DNA of 64,000 nucleotides, from contig CM030366.1 in the NCBI GenBank assembly GCA_017893485.1, forward strand, positions 188,277,947-188,341,946, written 5' to 3'. The first letter of the stretch is position 1. Each line of letters opens with the position of its first letter. This DNA comes from Hemerocallis citrina. Lineage: Eukaryota > Streptophyta > Magnoliopsida > Asparagales > Asphodelaceae. Shown here piece by piece: positions 55,501 to 64,000 of this stretch. The translations under genes and the position numbers were made by a program. Below the pieces are notes generated by a model. The model was not told where the DNA came from, did not search any database, and saw only the letters and a program-made list of their open reading frames with translations.

Positions 55501-56290
55501 ATACTCCGGGACTGAGGTTGCTTCGATAGAGACGAGCTTTTATTTTAAATCCGGAGCTATGCGTAGTCAGGCAGATAGTTTGCCGTACTCCAGTGTATAT
55601 ACGTATACCGGGGCTAGAGGGGCACTTGTGGGATGTTCGAACGACGAGGAGTCTGTATAACAGTCGAGCGGTGTACTCCGGAACTGGGATCCGTACTCGT
55701 GGAATGTCCAAACCTTGCTTTTATTACTGGGTAACTTTCATGGCGAGGGATCGAACCCTTTAATGTGGAGTACGTAGGTGCTTGCCCTCGGACCTATGTA
55801 GTATGGGATGCATAGAATCCGAACAAGTATGCATTAGTGTCATCTTAGTATAAAATATCTGCATTAGGCATTAAGGCATCGCATATACTTACATATTTAG
55901 AGTAGTCACATTTAAGACTTTATTTGCATTCAAGGTTGTGGTTTGTTAAAGTATTAAGATCGTTATAATTTTGGCATAAAGAGGATGGCCGTGTATAACA
56001 TTTTCGTCGGTTGTAAGCAACTGACGTGCCCACAGTTTTATATGCAGGAGATGAATTTTCATGAAGATATAAAGTTGACATGCTGCTGTTGATTTACTTA
56101 AATATTAAAGATGTTGCAATTGTATTTTTTTTATTATTTTACTTCATTTTATCTTCCGCTGTGTAAATAAATGTAAAGGATTCTGTTGTATTATGAAAAG
56201 TTCAAATTTCCTTATAAAATTGTACGAAGTGAAGTGTAAAGATCCTGTGGAACTTCGAATTCAGCCTTATTTAGAATTCGGGGCGTTACA
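52562..56290 (+). mobile_element. Solo LTR of the chromovirus family, inserted in a LINE
   Basis: It starts TGTAACACCCCG and ends AATTCGGGGCGTTACA. From about 53215 on it follows the LTR at 18744 (CATGCATGAGCC, TATAAATA, tRNA-like modules, GTACCGGCATTGTTG, GGCGGTATACTCCGGGAC). The first about 650 bp differ, so it is a related subfamily, 3.7 kb long. The 4-bp AGGG directly flanks both ends (52558-52561 and 56291-56294); the fifth base is not conserved. The LINE frame continues across it. Confidence 0.87.
54495..54745 (+). repeat. tRNA-like modules in the 52562 solo LTR
   Basis: Module 1: TTTGGCTAGCGGGTGC with GAGTTCGAAACTT 45 bp later. Module 2: GGGCTTAATGGCTTTCGG with CGGTTTCGAAACCC. They correspond in order and spacing to those at 20240 and 20398 despite overall LTR divergence. 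Confidence 0.45.
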
Positions 56291-57290
56291 AGGGGGAGGG
56301 TAAAGTAAAAATTAAAGAGCTGTGCAGATGAGTAGTAGGATAATCTGACAAGGCCATTCCAAGGAGAGGTATGGTCTTGAAGAAGTCGCGACAACCACTT
56401 TGCCAAGAGGGCAATGTTGAAATGCCAGAGGTTCCTAACCCCAAGTCGTCCTTTGCAAACGACTTCCCAAGCAACAAGGCATTGACCCCCATGTACGCAA
56501 TGTTGCCCCTTCCAAAAGAAAGCCCGTCGAATTGAATCAGTACGGTTGATGACCCAACTAGGGAGGCGAAAGTATGACATGTAGTAGAAGAGGAGACTTG
56601 TAAGGACCACATTGAAGAGGACAAGTCTCCCACCACGAGAGAGACGATGGTCAACCTTTTTAATAATCGGATGCCATTCGGCTCAAGTGAGTGATGACGG
56701 TTTGAGAGGTAGTCCATTGTAGGTAAAGGGACTAAACTGGTGTTGTAGTTGAGGATGGAGGCTACCTCGTGAAAAGTGGTCTGATCAACATAGAGGTTGT
56801 AGATGTGGGATTTGGAGTAATTGAAGCGTAAACCTCTAAGTAACTGAAAGAAATAGAGAGTCAGCTTTAGGTTGATATGAAATCACGGTTCTGGGGAGAG
56901 GAGAAGAAGAGAGTCATGGAAAGTCTCCTACATACTGGAGAAAACCACAATCAATAGACTTCTATATAGAACAAGAGAAGACATCGACGGATATAATGAA
57001 TATGCAGGGGGATAAGGGGTCACCCTGATGTAAACCACATCTGCATCTAAAATCTCCCCCCTTTTCTCCATTCATTAGTACAACAAAGCTGGCTAAAGTG
57101 ATACAGGTCTGAATTTAGGATACCATACGTGCCCGAAACCTCTAGGTATGAGGGCATCTATAATAAAGGACCAATCTATGCTATCAAATACTTTGGCAAA
57201 ATCCATATTAAGAAAGATAGCTGGCCAATGGTGACGGTGACGAGAGGCCATGAGTTCCTAGGCCTTGACAATTGTGACGTTCAGGTCTGC
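56291..57290 (-). pseudogene. LINE (non-LTR) reverse transcriptase part
   Basis: On the minus strand: MDFAKVFDSIDWSFI (RT motif A, family LDFAKAFDS), RCGLHQGDPLSPCIF (family GLRQGDPLSP), then GGRLVLFNVVLTSLLFYYMS, FRLPSWVINRTDSIRRAFFW and VVCKGRLGVRNLWHFNIALL (the thumb and connection). Stops and shifts are frequent, for example between motif A and RQGDP. The frame running into 56212 is chimeric, since its last residues come from the adjoining LTR. N-terminal endonuclease is not present. Confidence 0.85.
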
Positions 57291-57510
57291 TTAGTTGTTT
57301 ACACCCCAACGCGTCTATGTACATACACACTTAAGAACTAAACCATACAGCCCCAACATAGGGATTGACCCTCCAAAAGAGCTAGCTTAATTAATAGATA
57401 CTTTTGGCTCCTTGAAAACTATATTTAAAGCACTCATCACTCACACTCTTCCCTTATGAGACTAACTTTTGTCACCTTTTTCACTTTGCATGTATATGCA
57501 TGCATGCCTC

Positions 57511-57512
<2 letters not shown>
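57291..57512. other. Spacer after the LINE
   Basis: No coding or element motif recognised. Ends in TGCATGTATATGCATGCATG and a (TA)n run. Confidence 0.5.
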
Positions 57513-57552
<40 letters not shown>

Positions 57553-57896
57553 TTCCCTTCGGTTGCTCATTACTTTTGATAAGCACTCCGTGAGTACTCA
57601 TGAAATAAAGACTATGAAAAATCCGAGCCACTCATATTATTCTATATGTCTAAGATAGCATAACAATAAAAAATCGAGTAATTTGTAGTTTATTTGCCCA
57701 TTCATCATGCTGTTAGAATTTTCAACCATACAATTTTGTGATGATGTAAATTATGGACAAATAAATTTCAAATTAATTGAATTTTTATTGTTAGGCTATT
57801 TTAGGCATATAAAACAATATCAGCAGTTCGGATTTGTCATAGATGCTCTATTTCGTGAGTGCTCACAGAGTTCTCACCAAAGTAGTGAGAACTGAA
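57513..57896. mobile_element. MITE flanked by (TA)n
   Basis: A (TA)n run (57513-57549) precedes GAGTTCCCTTCGG. Inverted segments CACTCCGTGAGTACTCATGA (57585) and its imperfect complement TCGTGAGTGCTCACAGAGTT (57854) lie near the ends. Another TATATATATA follows at 57907. This is typical of TA-inserted MITEs. The ORF inside has no known relatives. Confidence 0.65.
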
Positions 57897-57899
57897 GAT

Positions 57900-58744
57900 T
57901 TCTCTCTATATATATATAACTCTTTGGTCTCATATTATATATCTATTTTTGTAAAGTTCGTTGCTTGATAAAATGGTTGCGAAAGTTTTTGACAATGATG
58001 ACTTCTTAGGTATTGCTATATGTAAGTTGGGTACGTAAGTTTTGCTGCATAAACTGATGTGGCATAATCTTGACTGTACCACAAAAGTCTTTTTCTTAAT
58101 AGGAGTGATTAGAAATTATGCCACATACTTATAAAGTAGAACTTGTGCAAAAAAAATATAACCTAAAAAAGTTGCTGAGTTTAATGAAAAGTATTGGTTA
58201 TTTGAAGTATATACATGTAAGAAACTATAGTATAAAAAATAAAAGTTTTGGTAAATTGGCAATGGTTGAGAAACTCAACTAAGCGCTGTAGAAATCTAAA
58301 ACAGACCAAATTCAATGGTTTCCAGAAGCTCTTCTTTCAATGTCAAAGATATCTCTTGGAAATGCAAACCTATTGAGTATTGATTCATGAATCGATCCCT
58401 TCCTTCTGTCCTCTGCAATCTTACTGCAAAATTGTATAGCTTTAAAAAGCTTATAAACAAAATTTTATTTTTGATCTCCCTGGACTCTCCATCACTTTCT
58501 TTTGTCCATTTATTCTACAGGCTCTACTCTCTACATATAAAAAAAGTGCTGAAATTTTTTAAACAAAGTTCCCGTTACCACCTACCAGTATTGAAGCAAA
58601 GGTGTGATTGGCTACTTTTGATCATATACCACATACCACAGTTGTTTTGTTTTTTTTTTTCTAAAAAAATGACCAAAGTCATCGATTCATTAATGACGGA
58701 TTAACGAAACAAAGAATATATATCACAGTTGTTGATAACGCAAT
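57900..58744. other. Spacer with a dispersed repeat
   Basis: 58265-58420 shares phrases with 37740-37920 (see that entry). The rest is AT-rich and unrecognised. The ORF 58387-58704 has low-complexity hydrophobic composition and is not taken as a gene. Confidence 0.5.
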
Positions 58745-58917
58745 GAGTAATGCTTCAGCTACTACCAATTTTACTACCATTCTCTTCACTACCTTAGGTG
58801 GCATACTCCTATTGGGGAGTTCTCCCTCCTACTCTATCTTTCCCTATCAATTGGAGTGTGCCACCTAAGGTAGTGGAGAAAAATGTAGTGAAATTGGTAG
58901 TGGATGTAGCATTACTC
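58745..58917. mobile_element. MITE, GAGTAATGCT family, copy 2
   Basis: Ends GAGTAATGCT and AGCATTACTC; inner arms TTCACTACCTTAGGTGGC and GCCACCTAAGGTAGTGG. About 170 bp. TA follows the right end but not clearly the left, so the target duplication is worn. Confidence 0.87.
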
Positions 58918-59451
58918 TAAAAAAAAAAAAGGTTCATTCATTATTTTTAAATTGAATTTTTCCCACTTCAAATCCACTCAACTTATCAACTACCGTATCT
59001 CCTTTTTCCTGTGAATCCACCCATGGTGTATGACAAAAAAACCCACTTACAAGTTCAGTACATTACTCAGAAAATGCATTTGGGTTCAATGTACCATATC
59101 TCTGAATCACCAAATGCTGCACTTGCAATTAATCTCACGAGTATTTCCACTTTCCAAGTTTTCCTTCAACTTGCCTTGCAAAAGCCCTGATTTCTTTTTG
59201 CTCTCCATACTACTAGTTATCCTGCCATTTCTCTATTACACTTCAACAATATCACACACGAGACTCAACGCCCACTCTCAAAGCAGAGCATCCCCCGTTA
59301 TACTTCAAACAGCAAACAGGCAAAGTTCGAAAGCAATGCCACGTTTGAATCCTGCTCCCTTCGGATCAATCCGTGGGTTGTATCTGTCCTGGCCCTTTGT
59401 TATTACTGGAGAAGAAGAGTTCTGGTCTTTATTAATGGCAATTAAAAAAAA
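58918..59451. other. Spacer with an unassigned ORF
   Basis: A frame from about 59030 runs into the next MITE. Its part AMPRLNPAPFGSIRGLYLSW is not a family I know, and composition on the other strand is similar. I would not call it a gene. Confidence 0.4.
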
Positions 59452-59623
59452 GAGTAATGCTACATACACTACCAATTTCACTACATTTTTCTTCACTATC
59501 TTAGGTGACACACTCCAATAGATAGGAAAAGATAGAGTAGGGGAGAGAACTTTCCAATAGGAGTATGCCACCAAAGGTAGTGATGAAAATGATAGTGAAA
59601 TTGGTCGTGGCTCAAGCATTACT
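59452..59623. mobile_element. MITE, GAGTAATGCT family, copy 3
   Basis: GAGTAATGCTACATACACTA at the left and CTCAAGCATTACT at the right; inner arms CACTATCTTAGGTGACACAC and ATGCCACCAAAGGTAGTG. Flanked by poly-A and poly-T runs that probably absorbed the target duplication. Confidence 0.85.
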
Positions 59624-60265
59624 TTTTTTTTTATATGCATAAAGTTGGTAGCTCCAATAGGAGGAGATGGTATGAGATTTTGGATTTCCCTGAGTAAGTA
59701 GGGTCGTGCTGACGAATAATTAGTTGGTAAATGATGCTCTGTTAGTTTCAAAACATAAGTCGTTTAAGGTGTCATTTTTTAAATAAAAATAAACACCTAT
59801 GTTAGTATATTGAAAAATAGATATCCCTCTTACCTAAACCTATTAATAAACTTATTAATTAATTGAATCTACAAGGAACTTATTAAGTAAAATTGATAGT
59901 ATGCTTAAAAAATTAAGGGAAAAAAACAGAGTAGCCTCAAACATTTGGGCTTAATACAATATGTCCATATAACATCTGAAAAAGTACATTTAACCAATTT
60001 CTCTGTTAACTTAATCATATCCGTTAAGTTAGAATTATTGAATTACTTTTCTACCCTTATCCTTTCAAAATCAAATCTCTTATTCTTTCTTCCATTTCTT
60101 CATTCCCTTTATTAAATTGAAACTGGATATTAGATGACCTTGTGAATGATGAGTGAACCATACTCAAATTATTGCCAACTTGTGATTATAAATTACAATT
60201 CAGCCATTCAGGACTAGAATTAGTACTGACTTGCAGACACATCCATCTACGCAGCATATATTTGA
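59624..60265. other. Spacer, with a possible exon edge at 60236
   Basis: AT-rich, no element ends. GACTTGCAG at about 60227-60235 followed by THPSTQHIFD could be an exon that the solo LTR at 60266 interrupts. Too short to assign. Confidence 0.35.
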
Positions 60266-63200
60266 TGTAACCTCTGTTTCCGATTGTACGGATTTTCTTG
60301 TATTTTGTAGTGCTCTCTTTCTATTTTCATGTATTTTGAGTCTTGGACTTGTTGTGGGCATTCTGTTACAATTTATTGTATTATTGTTATTATTATTACT
60401 ATCCTTATTATCTTTTGTTAGCCCAATCTATTTTCAAGTCCATACTATTATCTACCTAGACTCATCTCCTCATTGGATCATGAACCGATCATGAACCCAA
60501 ATTCTAGTCTACCTAAACCCACAAACCCATATTCTCCCTAACAATCAACCCAGATCTCCTCCCCCCACAATTCCCCGTATCTCTTAACTACCTACTACTT
60601 TATTTATTATTTTATTAAAAAACCCCCACTCTCTTTCTCCCTTATTCCCGTTCCCTTTCTCTCCCACTCTCCCCCTCTTTCTCCTCTGTTCCCCAATCAG
60701 AGAACCCAACCATTCCCGCTCAACCTCCCTCGTCGACACACCCATCGCCGCCTTGCCCGACCGCTACTCTCGAGACGCCTCTTCGCCAGCACAGACGACC
60801 CCCCCCCCCATCGTCTTCAACCTCGCATCCACTGTTTCGCCTCCGAAGAAACCCATCCTCATCATCATCAACCTTCGCCCCACCAAAGCTCCATCTGCCA
60901 TCGCCATTCCTCAACTTCCTCCTTCAACTCACCACTCCACCGCAAGCCTCCTTGACGCCCTCGCCTCCATCGACCCCCCATCCTCCTTCCAATGTTGCTG
61001 CAACCCCATCGTCATCCTCTCCATCCTCGTTGAGCCACCTTGACGCCACTGATCCTCCGCCTGCAATCCCAAGACCCACCGCTGCATCTCCATCCTCTGC
61101 CTTCTTCCTTCTCCACCAACTCTGCCATTGCCGAAGTCAGAAGCTTCACCTCCATCGCCACCTACCATAGTTACGAGCCACCTGACCCTTGGCCTTCCTC
61201 CACTGCCGTAGTCGTCTTCTTCCCCCTCCGTTCGAGCTTCGAGCATCGCCGAAACACATCAAAGCACAGAGAACTCCCCCGTCGTCGTCTTCCCCTGTTT
61301 TCGAGCGAGAACAGAGCCGTTGCCGAGCATCGCCGTTGCTGTCGCTTCCCGACCGCAGCGACGTCGTCGTCGTCTGTCGTCGTTGCCCTGCCGCTATGCC
61401 GCACGATCGCCAGCCGTCTCTCCCGCGCTCTCTCCTTCTCTCTCTATCGAAGTGGGGAAGAAGAGTAAGCAGCGGTGGATTTTGGTATTTGCTGTGTTGT
61501 TGAGGGGGATCCAATCTTGGCTTTCGGTGTGTGCTTTTTTGCGTGGTAGGGGATCCGCTGTGGTGGGCTTGGTGTGTTGCTGTGGTGTGTTTGTGTGCTG
61601 TTGCTGTTTTTTGCATGTCTCACTCGTGTCTTGGACCTTCGTCTGGGATTCTAATTCCGTTATTCTAGTTATTCGAATCTCTCACACAAAAGGCAAGTCC
61701 ACTTGAACTCGTTTATTTTTCTAGTTCAAGATTATTGATCTCCTTCGCAAGTAGTTCTCTTCGATTATCATAATATTGCTTTGTATACTTTCTGTTGGAG
61801 ATATCGAGGATTTACACGATCTAACCCGAAGTATTCTTGACTCGTGCCAATATCCATTGATTCAAATCCAAACTTGCATGCACACACGACATGAACAAAT
61901 TGACTAGAACTTGCATATGAGATATATAATGATATGGATACATGTTGATTGATTGAGATCTAGTGAATTGAATCGTGACATGATAATCTTTCCTTGTATA
62001 CAGTAGAATTTCATCTCAACTTGCTGTATCTTAATGTTAATGCATTTCATGATAACAAGAACATGTTGATTATTCACTTTGACAAATATATATGATGACC
62101 TTTGTTATGTCTTGCTGCATATTCTGTTTTGTACTGACGTTTCGACCCTGTTACAATAGGAATCAACCAAAACCATATAAAAGAAAATTGTAGCCTAATG
62201 AATCTAGTTTCCATAACACTTGATGGATCTTGATTCCGATCTGTTAGCTGTGAGATATCACAGTTTTAGTCACCGCTGGTCTGTACTTTCCAGATTGCAA
62301 TTCATTGAAATACCGATACAACTTTCAGTTGAAACACCATGATAACAGTAGTATAATGACCTGAAACTCTCCAGAAAATTAGTAGGCATGCTTAAGATTC
62401 ATTCATAATTTTTTTAGATTTTTATATTGATTTTAGACTTAGTTTTCACCCATAAAATTTTGACGGTAAGCTGCTGCCAGAACAGTTAGCCTGTAAAGGT
62501 TTGAATAATTGACCTAGCTATACTTAGAATCAACTGAAACTTGCTCAATATGAATTGTAGCCCCAAATATCTAGTTTACTATCCCTTCGATGGAATCGAA
62601 TTTCGAGTTGTATTTTGTGAGTGACTACTGTTTTAGTATTGATGTGTCTGCTCTTTTCAAATTCATGATTACTTGTATTTTACCATGCATTGTATCATTT
62701 TGTTGCATTCCTATTGTCGTCTTGATATTCGTATACACATTTGCATGACCATGAATGAAATAATAAAATATTAAACAAGCTGGAGTTAATAAGGGTTGAC
62801 TTAGTAGTGGATAATCTCAGAAAATATACTCGGTAGTGCCCTTCTTGTGTATTTGTACTATTGACATGGAAGGTGGAGAATTACTTGTGAACTTGTTATC
62901 TTGTTATCTTGTTACACCGAGTACACGCTCTGTAGATCTCACCACTATATCCAAAATGTACACTGTTTTGCGTGCATCGAACCTGTGGTATGGAACACAG
63001 TAGTATGTGCACTAGATAGGAAAATAAAATGCTAATAAACCTAAGTTGACACTTGTACACTTGACCATTGTTTATTGATATCGTTATTGCTTTTGGACTT
63101 TGATCTTGCTTCATACTCCTTGATATACCATATTCTCTTACTCTTTGCTTTTCACTACTTGCTGTCCATACTTGCTCTAAGTACATTTTCTTTTTCACTC

Positions 63201-63587
63201 TAGTTGATCCAGCTACAGGTGCACAAGGAGAATTGTCAGAAGGCATTGGTGAGCAGTTCTTTAAGGATTGGAGCATGAGCCGCTTTAAAATAAATTATCT
63301 TCTTCCATGTTATTCTTTTATTGCATTATTATTTCTTTTGTTGAACTTTGTATCACGTGCTTGTTGACCCATAATTGTTTATTTTTTCAGTTGTTGGTTA
63401 TTATGTTGACTACTGCATATTTTTATCTCAGTTATTGTTTATGTGATTATATTTATCTGCGTGGTTTTGATTATTTCTGTCATGTTGTTGAGTTAAGACT
63501 GGTCCAGCTTATGGATGATGTTAATATCATTCACTAGGCCTTCGTCACGGACTCGTATTCCCGTATTTTCGGAAGCGGGGCGTGACA
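60266..63587 (+). mobile_element. Solo LTR related to the one at 30344 (3.3 kb)
   Basis: Starts TGTAACCTCTGTTTCC and ends GGAAGCGGGGCGTGACA. The 5-bp target duplication TTTGA is perfect (60261-60265 and 63588-63592). Both LTRs share a pyrimidine-rich block after about 600 bp (60640-61470 here), a GTTTTCATCG/GATTCGTTC-like AT-rich middle and the terminal GGATGATG ... GGAAGCGGGG segment. The overlapping ORFs on both strands of the C-rich block reflect base composition and are not called as genes. Confidence 0.87.
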
Positions 63588-63669
63588 TTTGATTTCATAC
63601 AACTCCAATTGTGTGCTTGTAGTGTATTTTTTTACTGGAAAAGTGATTGCATTTGATTTCTGAACAGTT

Positions 63670-63882
63670 TTTTATAACTGCAAATTCTTTGTTGAGAATA
63701 TCCCGGTCTATGATACCGAGGAACATGAATCCACCTCGCAACAGCTTAAAGCAATTGTTCCCATAAAAGACGACATGGTGACTGAAAGAGGTAGTGAATA
63801 TATCCTTAGATCTTCTGATAATTATAACACTACACAGTTTTGTGACTATACTATTCCAATTACTGTAGAACCACTAAATTAA
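63670..63882 (+). CDS. Unidentified candidate exon
   Basis: After an acceptor-like TTTCTGAACAG (63657-63667), a 70-codon frame reads FYNCKFFVENIPVYDTEEHE, then STSQQLKAIVPIKDDMVTER and NTTQFCDYTIPITVEPLN, ending at TAA 63880. Composition is protein-like and the frame is clean. I do not recognise the family. It lies just after the solo LTR at 60266, which may have inserted into an upstream exon of the same gene. It could be a host gene remnant or part of a transposon. Confidence 0.35.
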   Translation, partial: FYNCKFFVENIPVYDTEEHESTSQQLKAIVPIKDDMVTERGSEYILRSSDNYNTTQFCDYTIPITVEPLN

Positions 63883-64000
63883 GTACTTGGAAAATGGTAG
63901 TTGAGGGTCCCTAGTGATATAATATTGAAGAACTATAAATTCTTTGCACCATGTAATTTTACTGATCTTCCTAGCCAGAAAAAAGTAACTTCTATCTTTT

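Noticed and set aside
56212..56610. 132-codon minus-strand ORF as a single gene
   Set aside because: It is a chimera of LINE RT and the end of the adjoining solo LTR.
57129..57341. Plus-strand ORF of 70 codons
   Set aside because: Antisense of the LINE reverse transcriptase motif A region.
59030..59521. 163-codon ORF
   Set aside because: It runs into a MITE, lacks any recognised domain, and the opposite strand is equally open.
60720..61706. Overlapping ORFs up to 156 codons on both strands
   Set aside because: Same reason: pyrimidine-rich LTR leader, no protein family motif, frames open on both strands.

Overview
The window looks like repeat-rich nuclear DNA from a flowering plant, probably a eudicot. 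The evidence is the elements present (Ty1/copia, chromodomain Ty3/gypsy, CACTA, hAT, Mutator-like, plant LINE, MITEs) and split fragments of typical plant genes (AMP deaminase, RCC1/UVR8-like, RING-H2, PI-PLC, TGA-type bZIP). The species cannot be told from the sequence. No intact host gene was found. Almost all coding sequence is decayed transposon, and several stops sit where single C-to-T or G-to-A changes would explain them.

Layout. 1-293: edge of an LTR. 299-2579: 3' half of a Ty1/copia element whose LTR abuts an AMP deaminase exon remnant (2580-2715). 2797-about 11560: a CACTA element (CACTA-1) that lost its catalytic transposase domain and is filled with a 244-bp tandem repeat. 11642-13441: 3' end of an RCC1/UVR8-like gene, broken by a stop, a frameshift and a 201-bp hAT-like MITE. 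14557-17869: solo gypsy LTR on the minus strand. 18744-30041: a Tekay/Del-type chromovirus with long LTRs, an extra coiled-coil ORF before gag, and a candidate intron between gag and protease. Its 3' LTR is cut by a second copia element (30042-37634), whose 5' LTR is itself split by another solo LTR (30344-34650, 5-bp duplication ATTTG).

38077-39566: a 1.5-kb foldback element with 9-bp target duplications (Mutator-like). 39755-40278: a miniature LTR element (TRIM) carrying a MITE and cut by a second CACTA element, CACTA-2 (40279-46443, duplication TCA). CACTA-2 holds exon pieces of three unrelated host genes, all on the minus strand and with usable splice sites behind a leader exon. This Pack-type chimeric gene is the most interesting object in the window. 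46543-49270: internally deleted Ac-like hAT. 51717-57290: minus-strand LINE split by a solo LTR (52562-56290). 57300-60265: low-information DNA with MITEs. 60266-63587: another solo LTR (duplication TTTGA), followed by an unidentified candidate exon.

The window is therefore a nest of insertions up to three layers deep. Target-site duplications fix the order of several events. No rRNA, genuine tRNA, CRISPR array or bacterial feature was seen.
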